Shown piece after piece: positions 34,518-45,100 of a stretch of 64,000 nucleotides of DNA. Source of the DNA: Alopecurus myosuroides. Its lineage: Eukaryota; Streptophyta; Magnoliopsida; Poales; Poaceae. The notes below the pieces were generated by a model. The model was given only the letters and a program-made list of their open reading frames with translations. It did no database searches and was not told where the DNA came from. How positions within the stretch are numbered: position 1 is the first letter of the stretch; each line of letters opens with the position of its first letter. The stretch spans positions 176,520,756 through 176,584,755 of the forward strand of contig CM054063.1 of the NCBI GenBank assembly GCA_028641055.1, given 5' to 3'. Position numbers and translations under genes: made by a program.

Positions 34518-37500
34518 ATGGCCATGCCGGAGGGCGGCTCCGTGATCTCCTTCGGCTCTCACCTCGTCTACGTCGCCACCGTCGCCAACAGCGCCTACCC
34601 CGAGCTGGTGCAGGACGCGGAGGATCCTCCCGCGGTGGTTGCTGCTCGCGGAAGGCCTGCATGCAGCTCCGCATGCTGCGCTGAGGTGATGGTGACGGGC
34701 TTGGCGGCAAACGCTGGCGCAGCTGCCACTGGCGCTGCGGCCGTCGTCGAGGAGGTTGACGACCCGCCCGCGGGTGGCAGGAACCACCGGCCTTACGAGA
34801 AGGAGAGCAACTTGCCACCTTCCACGTCTACGGTCATCCCCGCGTCTGCTGCGCGAACCGGGATGCCCACTCCCACCGATGTCGAGCTCCTTGTAGCGAG
34901 GGAGCAGCTCGAGCGGCAACGCCAGGAGCTGCTCGCCGAGCAGGCAGAGTTGGAGAAGATCAGGTTGGAGCTGAGCCTGGACCAGCTCGAGTACAACAAG
35001 GCCCATGGCTTCACGCCAGTCGCCAGGAGGCCCAGCAGAGTGGGTGCTACGCGGCGCAACCTGGGCGCCGAGATGGCGACTGTTGCGGAGGAGCCCGCGC
35101 AGTCCGCTACCGCGAACACCTTCACAAGGCCAAGGTACAGCACGCCCGCTAAGACGCTGCGAGCTGCGCAGGCTGTGGCTGCCGAGTTGCCGCGCCTAGA
35201 TGGAGAGGCGCGTCTCAGGCAGCAGGAGAGGCTCAATGAGCTGGTGCTGGAGGCCGCCAGGCAGAACGAGGAGTTCCGCAAGGCCAACCCGGGAGCTGGA
35301 GCTTCGCAGGTGGTTCACTCGCATGCGGCAAGATCTAACGATCAAGCCTCATCTCCGCATCCGAGCCGCGAGAAGAGCCGCAGCGGGCGTTCGGGTAGAG
35401 ACAGGCAAATGCAGGTGTATGACCCGGCTGCTGCCGCGAAACAGACTGCTGTGCCGCAGCAGCCCGGGCGGGAACACAACGCTGCAAGAGCAGGCTCTCA
35501 AGCCCATCAAGCTCAAAGCCGTGTCCGAGAAGCCGCGCGTCCGGGTACTTCTCGGCAACCCGCAGCTCCGCCCACTCGGCAGAGGCAGCAGCCGCGCCCA
35601 GTGGCGCCAGTCGCCAACCCGGTGGAGCAGCCCGCAGCTATGCAGGTGGATAGGTATGATGATGGCTACTCGGCTATGGAGATGGCTGGTTATGACATCC
35701 ATGACCGTGTTGGTGAGCGTGTGTTGGCACCTGGAGATGCAAGGCACCAGTTGGATCGTCTCAGCTTGTCGGCGCGGCTTGAGAGCACGGGTCCTCCTGG
35801 CCCCGAGTGCTTTGGCCCGCGCATCATGAACGAGCCATCCGTGAAGGGCTTCCAGCTCGCAAGAGGCACCAAGAGCTACAATGGTAGCACCAAGCCTGAA
35901 GATTGGCTCAACGACTACGTCACCGCAGTCCATATTGCGGGTGGCAACAGGAGATGGGCGGTGCGCTACGTGCCGCAGATGCTAGAGGGTCCAGCTCGCA
36001 CTTGGCTCAACAACCTGCCCAAGCACAGCATAAACTGCTGGCTGGACTTCTCGGACGCATTCGTCAGCAACTTTACCAGCACCTACAAGAGGCCGAATAG
36101 GCCACAGCAGTTGTCGGCTTGCCGGCAGCGAGAAGACGAGACGGACCGCGAGTACCTTACTCGGTGGAGCACCTTGAGGAACACCTGTGAGGGTGTGAAT
36201 GAGGCGCAGGCCATCACTTGGTTTGCGCAGGGTTGCCGACATGGCAGCATGCTTTGGCAGAGATTGCAGAGGGAGATGCCGAACACCCTGGCCGAGACCA
36301 TCAAGATTGCGGATCAGTACGCACTCGGTGATCCTACTCAGCCATTGATGGACTCCTCTGAGCCGAGAAGAAACTTCAACGGCAGCAAGCGCAACGAGTT
36401 CCGCAACAAGCGCCGAGTAGATACTCGGTATGATCCCGAGGAGGTGAATGCAGTGAATGTTGGAGGCGGTGGTGGCCAAAGGCAGAAACCTGCTGGAGCC
36501 TACGGGCAGAACCAGAACCAGGGCCAAGGCAACAAGAAACCGTTCCGCACTGCGCAACCGGGTAGCGGGAACTCCGAGCAGCCGAAGAAGTTTGTCTTTG
36601 ATGACATGAAGGATGGTCCGTGTAGCTTCCACACTCACCACCCCTCAAGGCCTGCCAACCACACTACTCGGCAATGCGAATGGTGGGATGTGATCAAGAG
36701 TGATGGCTTGCCTCCTCCTCCTCCTCTGCCAGCTGCCAATGCTACTGTTCAGCCTACTCGCGCTCCCGCAACTCGGCCGCCAGTCTATCCGAGAAGAGAG
36801 AATGTGAACCAGGTGGCTTTAGGAGCTAACCGGAACTTCAACAACGAGAGATACCGCAACAACAACAACAACTACAACCGCAACAACAACAACAGAGGCA
36901 ACAACAACTATCAGGGCAACAACAACGGCAACAATGGCAACAACGGGGGCAATGGCTCCAATCAGTACCAAGAGCACCATGAGAGCTATATGATCTTCAC
37001 TTCCGAGGCAGTCGACAAGCAGTCACAGCACAGGCGGGCCATGGAGGTCAATGCGGTGATTCCGGCTGTCCCTCACTACATGTACTGGTGCGACCAGGAG
37101 ATCAGGTGGACTCGGGCAGATCACCCCAAGGTGATGCCCAATCCGGGTACCTATGCCTTGGTGCTGGATCCTACCTTCCTGGGCCCCGAGAAGAATGTGA
37201 GGTTCAGCAAAGTGCTGATCGACAACGGTAGCAGCATCAACATTGTGTACAAGGACACACTCGAGAAGCTTGGCCTGGCCGAGAACATGATGCTGCCCAG
37301 CAAGACCACTTTCCATGGCATTGTGCCCGGGATCTCATGCAACCCGATTGGCCGAGTGTGGATTGATGTGCTATTCGGTACTCGGGAGAACTGCCGCACA
37401 GAGCGCCTGCAGTTCGAGGTGGTGGATCATCAGAGCCCATATCATGCTCTACTCGGCAGGCCTGCTCTGAGCAAGTTCATGGCCTCTACCCATGTGGCTT

Positions 37501-37802
37501 ACCTGAAGATGAAGATCCCCGGGCCCAATGGCATTATCACCATCTCGGGAGATTACAAGAAGTCCATGGAGTGTGCCTCTGCTAGCTCCCAGCTGGCGGA
37601 ATCAATGGTGATTGCTGCCGAGAAGAAGAAGATGTACGAGGTGGTGGCCATGGCTCAGTCCGCACAAGCTGGCGCACAAGGTGTGCCGAGTACCCAGCAT
37701 GGTACTGCTTTCCAAGCTGCCAAGGAGACCAAGACAGTCCAGGTTGACCCCGAGTTCCCGGAGCGCGTGGCCATCATTGGTGCCGGGTTGGCGGAGAAAT
37801 AG
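34518..37802 (+). CDS. Element B gag-protease polyprotein
   Basis: The start at 34518 is the first ATG after the primer binding site in an open frame that extends back through the LTR; a later start is possible. The ~1094-residue protein has an Ala-rich N-terminus, a coiled-coil-like segment (LLVAREQLERQRQELL), the retrotransposon gag domain around 35900-36330 (motifs WLNNLP and QREDETDREYL), a variant C-H-H-C zinc-knuckle-like motif near 36620-36675, and an Asn/Gly-rich repeat at 36840-36960. The aspartic protease has its D-N-G-S active site at 37221 and LLGRPAL near 37450. It ends at TAG 37800-37802, and the reverse transcriptase follows in the same frame. Gag packages the RNA and the protease matures the polyprotein. 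Confidence 0.9.
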   Translation: MAMPEGGSVISFGSHLVYVATVANSAYPELVQDAEDPPAVVAARGRPACSSACCAEVMVTGLAANAGAAATGAAAVVEEVDDPPAGGRNHRPYEKESNLPPSTSTVIPASAARTGMPTPTDVELLVAREQLERQRQELLAEQAELEKIRLELSLDQLEYNKAHGFTPVARRPSRVGATRRNLGAEMATVAEEPAQSATANTFTRPRYSTPAKTLRAAQAVAAELPRLDGEARLRQQERLNELVLEAARQNEEFRKANPGAGASQVVHSHAARSNDQASSPHPSREKSRSGRSGRDRQMQVYDPAAAAKQTAVPQQPGREHNAARAGSQAHQAQSRVREAARPGTSRQPAAPPTRQRQQPRPVAPVANPVEQPAAMQVDRYDDGYSAMEMAGYDIHDRVGERVLAPGDARHQLDRLSLSARLESTGPPGPECFGPRIMNEPSVKGFQLARGTKSYNGSTKPEDWLNDYVTAVHIAGGNRRWAVRYVPQMLEGPARTWLNNLPKHSINCWLDFSDAFVSNFTSTYKRPNRPQQLSACRQREDETDREYLTRWSTLRNTCEGVNEAQAITWFAQGCRHGSMLWQRLQREMPNTLAETIKIADQYALGDPTQPLMDSSEPRRNFNGSKRNEFRNKRRVDTRYDPEEVNAVNVGGGGGQRQKPAGAYGQNQNQGQGNKKPFRTAQPGSGNSEQPKKFVFDDMKDGPCSFHTHHPSRPANHTTRQCEWWDVIKSDGLPPPPPLPAANATVQPTRAPATRPPVYPRRENVNQVALGANRNFNNERYRNNNNNYNRNNNNRGNNNYQGNNNGNNGNNGGNGSNQYQEHHESYMIFTSEAVDKQSQHRRAMEVNAVIPAVPHYMYWCDQEIRWTRADHPKVMPNPGTYALVLDPTFLGPEKNVRFSKVLIDNGSSINIVYKDTLEKLGLAENMMLPSKTTFHGIVPGISCNPIGRVWIDVLFGTRENCRTERLQFEVVDHQSPYHALLGRPALSKFMASTHVAYLKMKIPGPNGIITISGDYKKSMECASASSQLAESMVIAAEKKKMYEVVAMAQSAQAGAQGVPSTQHGTAFQAAKETKTVQVDPEFPERVAIIGAGLAEK

Positions 37803-40800
37803 GAAAGCGCGCTCATCCACTTCCTCCGTGAGAATCGGGATGTTTTCGCCTGGACCAATGAAGATCTACCAGGAGTCCCGAGGGAGTTGGTTGAGCACTC
37901 TTTGCATGTGCGTCCTGACGCCAAGCCCGTGAAGCAGGCCTTGCGCCGTTTCGGGGATGAGAGAAGGAAGGCCATCGGTGATCAAATCACCAAGCTGCTG
38001 ATCAGTAACTTCATCATGGAAGTGCTGCACCCGGACTGGTTAGCCAACCCGGTCATGGTCGAGAAGAAAAAGGAAGATCCCAAGGCTGCCACCGCATGGC
38101 GCATGTGCGTCGACTACACCGACTTGAACAAGGCGTGCCCCAAGGATCCTTTCCCGCTACCTCGCATCGATCAGGTGATCGATTCCACTGCCGGCTGTGA
38201 ACTGTTGTCTTTCATAGATGCCTACTCTGGTTTTCACCAGATTGCACTCAACCCTGCTGATCAAATAAAGACTGCTTTCATTACCCTGTACGGGGCTTAT
38301 TGCTATCGTGTCATGTGTTTTGGCCTGAGGAATGCGGGTGCAACCTATCAGAGATGCATGCAGAAATGCTTGCACGACCAGCTCGGCAAGAATGTGCAGG
38401 TGTACGTAGATGACATTGTCATCAAAACGAATAAAACACATACTCTGCTTGCCGACCTGGAGGAAACCTTTGCTAACCTACGCAGGTACAAAATGAAACT
38501 GAATCCGAGTAAGTGCACCTTTGGTGTACCAGCTGGAAAGCTACTCGGTTTTCTGGTTTCTAGTCGGGGCATTGAAGCCAATCCGTCTAAGATAAAAGCT
38601 ATTGAGAGCATGTCTTTGCCGAGATCATTGAAGGATGTGCAGAAGTTCACGGGTTGTCTGGCATCTCTGAGCCGCTTTCTGGGCCGAATGGGCGAGAAGG
38701 CTCTGCCTCTGTACCAGCTGATGAAGAAAAGTGACAAGTTTGTGTGGACTCCGCAAGCGGACGTGGCATTCAATGAGCTGAAAGCAATGCTGGCTAGCGC
38801 TCCCGTCTTGGCTAGTCCGCTACCCAAGGAGCCTATGCTGCTGTACATTGCCGCGACTAACCGAGTAGTCAGCGTGGTGATAGTGGTGGAGCGAGAAGAA
38901 GAAGGCAAGAGCGTGCAGCGCCCAGTCTATTATCTCAGTGAAGTGCTGTCCACTTCCAAGCAAAACTATCCTCACTACCAGAAGATGACATATGGTGTGT
39001 ACCTGGGCGCCAGGAAGCTGAAGCATTACTTCCAGGAGCATCCCATCACTGTTGTGAGCTCTGCTCCCATCTCGGACATCATGGGAAACAAGGAGGCGAG
39101 TGGCAGAGTAGCCAAGTGGGCGATTGAGCTAGCCGCGTACGCTCCCGCGTATACGAGAAGAGAAGCAATCAAGTCTCAGGTCCTGGCGGAATTTCTTGTG
39201 GACTGGGCCGAGATGCAGTATGAACCTCCTGCTCCAGTTTCCAACTATTGGAAGATGCACTTTGATGGCTCAAAGGTGAAAGAAGGCCTTGGTGCTGGCG
39301 TTGTGCTTACATCACCCAAGCGGGATCAGCTCAAGTATGTGTTGCAGGTTCATTTCAAGGCATCCAACAATGTAGCCGAGTACGAGGCAGTGGTGCATGG
39401 TTTGCGAGTAGCAAAGGAGGTTGGGGTGCAGCGCATTATATGCTATGGTGATTCGGATCTAGTGGTGCAGCAAGTCTCAGGTACCTGGGATGCTTTGGAT
39501 GCCAACATGGCATCGTATCGCTTCCTGGTGCAGTCAATGACTGGGTTTTTCGAAGGCTGTGAGTTCCAGCACATTCACCGAGCAGAGAACGAAGCAGCAG
39601 ACGAGCTATCCAAGTTGGGATCTTCTCGGCAATCCATCCCGGCAGGGATTGCCTTGGAGCATTTGAGGAAGCCATCTATCAAGCCTTCCCCCAACTCGGA
39701 ATCCATCTTTGTTCCTTCTCTGCCGAGTGAAGAATCTGACCCAATGGAGATTGACTGGGAGAGTGCTGCAGGGAACCCGGGGACTGCCGTCCTCTACTCG
39801 GGGACTGCCGTTCCCTACTCGGGGACTGCCATTCCCTACTCGGGGACTGCCACTCCCTACCCGGGGACTGCCACTCCCTACTCGGGGACTGTCACTCCCT
39901 ACCCGGGGACTGCCACTCCTTACTCGGGGACTGCCACTCCCTACTCGGGGACTGCCATTCCCTACTCGGGGACTGCCATTCCTTACTCGGGGACTGCCAC
40001 TCCTTACTCGGGGACTGCCGCCCTCAACCCAGAAGCTGTTGCATTCATTGAAGAAGTTCTCGCCAATCGGTCTGGGCTGCAGAGAAGCGCTCCTACCCCT
40101 CCTGTGCAACCACCAGAGCCTGTCCCAATGGAAATGGACGAACCAGTGTTTCCCGTGCGGGAGACACCGAGTTGGGCAATGCCCATATTATCCTTTCTAA
40201 GGGACGGTACTTTACCTGAAGAAGAGGTGACTGCGAGGCAGATCCAAAGAAGATCCAAGGGCTACGCTATAGTCCGAGATGTGCTGCACAAGAGAAGTGC
40301 CACTGGTGTGCTGCAACGTTGTGTGAGCCCAGAAGAGGGAGAAGAAATCCTGGTGGAGATACATCAAGGGGAATGTGGGCATCACGCCTCTTCTCGGGCT
40401 TTAGTCAAGAAAGCTTTTCGGCATGGCTTCTACTGGCTCACTGCACTGCAGCAAGCTGAAGATATTGTGAGGAAATGCGCCGGCTGCCAGATGTTTGCAA
40501 GTAAGATTCACATGCCAGCTTCCGAGTTGAAAACAATCCCTATCACATGGCCTTTTGCTGTCTGGTGCTTGGATATGGTTGGCCCTTTCAAGCCGGCTAA
40601 AGGCAATATGACACATATCTTGGTCATGGTGGACAAGTTCACCAAGTGGATCGAAGTGAAGCCTATTCGGAAGTGCGATGGAGTCACAGCCGTGAAGTTC
40701 GTGAAGGATGTGATCATGAGATATGGCTACCCACACAGTATCATCACCGACAACGGCACCAACTTTGCAGAGGGGGCAATGGTGCGATTCTGCAGAGATA

Positions 40801-41018
40801 AGCATATCCGACTAGACGTTGCGTCAGTCGCGCACCCTGCCTCCAATGGGCAAGTTGAGAGAGCAAATGGGATGGTACTGGCAGGCATCAAGCCAAGGCT
40901 GATTGAGCCGTTGCTGAAAACACCTGGGTGTTGGCTAGAAGAGTTGCCAGCGGTGTTGTGGAGTCTAAGGACTACCCCTAACCGGTCAACCGGCTACACG
41001 CCATTCTTCTTGGTATAA
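37803..41018 (+). CDS. Element B pol: reverse transcriptase, two RNase H domains, integrase
   Basis: This frame continues gag-protease after one TAG codon. Reverse transcriptase shows RMCVDYTDLNKACPKD and the catalytic YVDD at 38403-38414. A first RNase H/connection region (about 38700-39190) is followed by a second, plant/archaeal-type RNase H (39240-39600, FDGS with Asp at 39264, then NEAADELSKL). That pair defines the Tat lineage. A 12-unit minisatellite (39775-40026) separates RNase H from integrase. Integrase has a His-His-Cys-Cys finger (about 40377-40490) and a D,D,E core with Asp 40572, Asp 40749 and Glu 40857, the last two 35 residues apart as expected. The frame ends at TAA 41016-41018, where related proteins continue. 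Confidence 0.92.
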   Translation, partial: ESALIHFLRENRDVFAWTNEDLPGVPRELVEHSLHVRPDAKPVKQALRRFGDERRKAIGDQITKLLISNFIMEVLHPDWLANPVMVEKKKEDPKAATAWRMCVDYTDLNKACPKDPFPLPRIDQVIDSTAGCELLSFIDAYSGFHQIALNPADQIKTAFITLYGAYCYRVMCFGLRNAGATYQRCMQKCLHDQLGKNVQVYVDDIVIKTNKTHTLLADLEETFANLRRYKMKLNPSKCTFGVPAGKLLGFLVSSRGIEANPSKIKAIESMSLPRSLKDVQKFTGCLASLSRFLGRMGEKALPLYQLMKKSDKFVWTPQADVAFNELKAMLASAPVLASPLPKEPMLLYIAATNRVVSVVIVVEREEEGKSVQRPVYYLSEVLSTSKQNYPHYQKMTYGVYLGARKLKHYFQEHPITVVSSAPISDIMGNKEASGRVAKWAIELAAYAPAYTRREAIKSQVLAEFLVDWAEMQYEPPAPVSNYWKMHFDGSKVKEGLGAGVVLTSPKRDQLKYVLQVHFKASNNVAEYEAVVHGLRVAKEVGVQRIICYGDSDLVVQQVSGTWDALDANMASYRFLVQSMTGFFEGCEFQHIHRAENEAADELSKLGSSRQSIPAGIALEHLRKPSIKPSPNSESIFVPSLPSEESDPMEIDWESAAGNPGTAVLYSGTAVPYSGTAIPYSGTATPYPGTATPYSGTVTPYPGTATPYSGTATPYSGTAIPYSGTAIPYSGTATPYSGTAALNPEAVAFIEEVLANRSGLQRSAPTPPVQPPEPVPMEMDEPVFPVRETPSWAMPILSFLRDGTLPEEEVTARQIQRRSKGYAIVRDVLHKRSATGVLQRCVSPEEGEEILVEIHQGECGHHASSRALVKKAFRHGFYWLTALQQAEDIVRKCAGCQMFASKIHMPASELKTIPITWPFAVWCLDMVGPFKPAKGNMTHILVMVDKFTKWIEVKPIRKCDGVTAVKFVKDVIMRYGYPHSIITDNGTNFAEGAMVRFCRDKHIRLDVASVAHPASNGQVERANGMVLAGIKPRLIEPLLKTPGCWLEELPAVLWSLRTTPNRSTGYTPFFLV
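39775..40026 (+). repeat. In-frame minisatellite, 12 x 21 bp, inside pol
   Basis: Twelve consecutive 21-bp units share the core CGGGGACTG and encode near-identical heptapeptides of the type GTATPYS. Because 21 is a multiple of three, copy number can vary without breaking the frame. The core matches the element's polypurine tract. Confidence 0.95.
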
Positions 41019-41438
41019 GGGGCTGAGGCCGTGTTGCCAATAGACCTAGAGCATGACTCCCCCCGAGTAGCCCTCTACACTGAGGTGGAGGCGAGAGAAG
41101 CTCGAGAAGACGACGTTGACCTGCTTGAAGAATCAAGAGAGCTGACTCTGTCACGTTCGGCTATCTACCAGCAAAACCTGCGGCGCTATCATAGCCGAAA
41201 GGTGAACCCAAGGGTTTTCCGAGAAGGAGACATGGTCCTTAGGCTTGTGCAGCGCACAGCCGGGATGCACAAGTTGTCTCCTCCATGGGAAGGGCCCTTC
41301 ATTGTGAGCAAAGCGCTGCACAATGATGCGTACTATCTTGTAGATGTGCGCCCATCGCAGGCGAACAGGGCAGATAAAGCTGGAGAAGAAACCAAGCGTC
41401 CCTGGAATGTAGCTCTACTTCGTCGTTTTCATTCGTAA
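41019..41438 (+). pseudogene. Element B pol C-terminal part after an in-frame stop
   Basis: The frame of pol continues past TAA 41016-41018 for 139 codons and contains the conserved continuation of Tat integrases (GAEAVLP, then RRYHSRKVNPRVFREGDMVL, a GPY/F-like region WEGPFIV, and a final WNVALLRRFH). The TAA stands where relatives have a Tyr, so one substitution explains it. No chromodomain follows. Confidence 0.88.
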
Positions 41439-42112
41439 GCAAAGATGTGTATGTACCCTCTTATCCGAGTTGAAATTCTACTCTGCAATCTGAAATTGTT
41501 CTCGGGGACTGCCCTCGTCCGAAATTGCTCTAAGTGTTTTTACTCGGCTTGTTCCTTTGTCTATTCGGTTGCTCCACTTCAGAACTCAAAAGTGCATTGA
41601 GTACTGTGTTTAAACCTATATGCCAACTCTTCGACTTTGCTGCTGTCCGAAACCCGGCTTCATGGCAAGCAAGAGAACAAGCAAAAGGTCAATGAGCACA
41701 CGAAAATCACTAAGGAAGAAGGAGTGCAGGAACCGAGTAGATTGTGTGTTACTTTTTGTTCACCGTTTTCGTCTTCTCGGCTAAGTGGTGGGCTGCGTTA
41801 TCATGATTGTTTCTAGCGGCTAAGTATTTGCAGCCTTGTTCCTTGATTCTTGTGACTCGAATACCAAACAAGCGACAAGTCGCAGGTAGAGCAGAGATGA
41901 AAAGACAGGGTGAATAAGAAATGCTACTCGGGGACTCGCATGGAAACACAACTCGGCATTAAGCCAGTGTCGTTCAAATTGATTAATGTCAACATAAACA
42001 GAGTGGGCATAAAAACTGAGTAGCAAGCAAGATAAAGATAGTCTGTTACATCTGCTCCCGGCATCCCGGGGATCTGATAAGTGTTCAAGTTTGAAAAAGA
42101 TTGCAGGTTGCT
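41439..42112. other. Gap between the convergent pol and antisense genes
   Basis: This 670-bp stretch separates the 3' ends of the two genes of element B. It has no ORF of note and two copies of the polypurine-like CTCGGGGACT motif, at 41501 and about 41927. Transcripts of both genes probably end or overlap here. Confidence 0.6.
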
Positions 42113-45100
42113 TCAAGTGGAGGAGGCAGTGTTCTCGGCGCTGGCCTTGGCAGCTGCTTCCTCGGCGGTGATCTTGGCAGCAGCTTCTTCGGTGGCAGTC
42201 GTGGCGGCTGTTCCTTCGGTGCTGGCGTGGGTGGCATTCGCCTCCGTCTGCACGGCGGCGGATTCCTCCATCTCGGCATCTTGCTGGGCGGTTGCCTGGT
42301 CAGAAGTGGCCGTGGCCACCGAGACGGGTCCTGGAGCCGAGGAGGAGCATGAAGCGTGGCCAGGAGGGGGCACCGTGTCATCGAGAGCAGCACCTGAGGA
42401 GGTACCGAAGTCGAGTGGCTCGGAGTCGATGTGCGCCCCTTCGTCTTCGTCGCTACTCGCGACGACGGCACCTTTTCCCTTCCCGGCCTTGCCCTTGGGA
42501 GATTCGAAGAAGTCACCAAGCTCTTCCTCCTCGTCATCATCTTCTTCGTCCTCGTACTCGGTGTCGGGTTCGGGGACGCCATCGATGTAGACCTCCGTCT
42601 CGGCGCACTCTGCGACCTCATACGCAATCTGCTTGCGCAAGGCCACGCTATCGGCATCCGTCTCCCACTTGGAGTTATTGCGCTTCCCGCGGATGCGCTG
42701 CATATCCAGGTTTTCATACCAAGATGCTATGCAGAGAAGCATCACGTCCGCACCGGCACGGGCTCCAGAGGCTCGCCACTTTTTCAACTCGGCCTTCACG
42801 TTCTCCAGCTTGAGGGCGAGCTCCCGCATGTTTCTTGGCTGGGGGTCATGAGGCCAGAACAGCCGGTGGAGCTCAAAGCCCACATGAATCAAGTCAGTTC
42901 CGACGCCGGCCAGCATTTCGAAGTAATCTTTGAGCACCAGCAAGCTGTCCTCGATTTCAGCCCTGGTGTCAATCGGTTCGCCCAGCGAAAGGCGAACTGC
43001 TCGGGCCTTGGCTACCGTAGGCGCAGAGGTAGAATCAAGACGAGGCCAGATATCTGAGATAACAAGTAGCAAGATTAAAAACCGAGAAGAAAGAAGAAGC
43101 CGAGAAGGAACAAGACCGAGAAGAAAAGGTGCAATGAAGAGAAAACTTACCGATCAGTTGGCGGCGCAGCTGCTGCAGCTTGGTTCTCCAGGACTCCTCG
43201 TTGCCAATGTGCTTTGATTGGATCTGGCGCAGGGTGTCCATCTGAGCGAAAAGATCAGCATTGGTCTTCTTCAGAGTCTCGCATTCAGCCTCGAGGGCCC
43301 TCTCCTTGGCCTTGAAAGTGGTCTCGGCCTTGGCCTTCTCGGCGATTGCCTTGTCCCTCTCGGCGCCGATCTTGACGGCATCTTGGAGTGCTTTCTGAAG
43401 CTGGACCTGCAGCTTCTCCATCTCGGTGGTGTGATCCTTCACCAGAGTAATGGCCTGGTCGGATAGCTGTTTCTCCACCTCCGCTGGCTTGACGCAATCT
43501 TGGTGTGCCTCAGCAAATGACTTATAATCTTCTGCGAAAAGATAGATGAGGTTAGTAAATAAGCAGAGAAGAACCAAATTCAAGGTCACACCGAGTAAAC
43601 AGCAAACTCACCTTCAAGTTTCTTTATGGTGGCCTCGGCGTTCGCCACGAAAGTGCGGCATTTCTCATGCTCATCGGCCAAGGCCTTCAGTTTGTCTGCA
43701 GAGAAGGAAAGGTTAGCGCGTGAGAAAGCAGAAGCGGGCGTAAACATAAAACGCAGAAACCGCGTGGCTAAAGGCGTACCTTGCACTTCGGCCAGCTGTT
43801 GGGTGCTGGTGGTAGCATCTTTGCTCGCGGCCTCGGCCATTGCCTTCTCCTTCTCCAGTACGGCGATACGCCTCCTGGCGATGGAGTGGTTCCAGAGAAG
43901 GATGCGGTATAAGTTGGTCCGCTTAAGAACGCTATCCTGAAAACCGAGAAGAAAATGAATTAGGCAAAGCAGAGAAGATTCGGCCTGAGTAGGAGGCTAC
44001 TCGGAGAGTATCCATCTACTCGACCCAAATCTCGGGGACTGGGGGTGATGGTAAGAAAGAAGAAAGGCGAGTAGAAGAGAAGAAAATTCAACTCGGAAAA
44101 GACAAAAAAGACTTACTGCGTAGCTCTGTTCGATATCTTCGGCGTTCTTGCGGTGCAAGAACATCTTGGCTGCGAGGGTTGCGGTATCAGTGGAGACGGA
44201 CATGGGCTGGTGTCCCAGGTCGATCTTGTTCCACTCCACGCGGTAGTGGTCGATGGAGCCAAGGGTCAAGCCGTGCCACTTCTCCTCTCCGAGAACCCTG
44301 CTGTCCCACTTGGCGCTGATGTGGCCAACAGTGTCCAGTACCTGCTCAAGACCCTTGGAGGTTATTGGCTTGTCTTGGGCTCCCCGAGAAGCAATATTGA
44401 CGGGTTTGTTTTGAGCTGGATCGAAGGGAGGAGTATTCCTGGCTACAACTTTCCTTCCCTTCTGAATAGCTAAAGCTTTATCTTGGGGAGGGAAGCCGAT
44501 GGTGTGTTGTTGGCTAACCTCAATCATATACTCCGGGTAGCAGGGCTGACCAGCAGCGCGAGCATCAGCCGAGAGCGCAGCAGGAATAGGGCCGGACTCG
44601 CGGATCACGAGCGCTCCGCCTGCGGATGCGCCTTGGTCTCTGGCCCTTTTCTTCGTTTGCTCCTTCTCGATTCCCTGCTTCTCGAGATCCTCGGGTTTCT
44701 TCCCGTCAGTCTTGGCCTTTGCCTTCTCGGCGACTGCTTCCTCGGCAGCTTGCTTCTCGACCTTCTTCTGCTCAGCCCTGGCTTTCTTCTCCTCGGCCTT
44801 GGCTCTCTCAGCAGCTTCTTTCTCAGCTTTGACCTTCTCGGCGGCTTCCTCCTCGGCCTTGGCCTTCTCAGCAGCCACCTTATCGGCAGTCTCCTTCTCA
44901 GAAAGGCCTTTCTCGGAACAGTAATCCCTCAGAGCATCAAGGGCCTGTTGCCTGGCTACTCGCCCAGGAGGGCTGGATGTGTCCTTGCTCTGTGGAGACG
45001 AGGAGGAAGTTGGTGGCGTAGGGCCTTGCGCAGTTGGTGGCGTAGGGCCTTGCGCGGTTGGTGGCGCCGCAGACCCATCGCCCGGTGCAGCTCCTGGCTG

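Noticed and set aside
39775..40026. CRISPR-like array
   Set aside because: Repeats are contiguous, in frame, without unique spacers, inside a eukaryotic retrotransposon gene.
39606..40109. Minus-strand and second-frame repeat proteins across the pol minisatellite
   Set aside because: A 21-bp repeat stays open in several frames; only the pol frame joins to RNase H and integrase on both sides.
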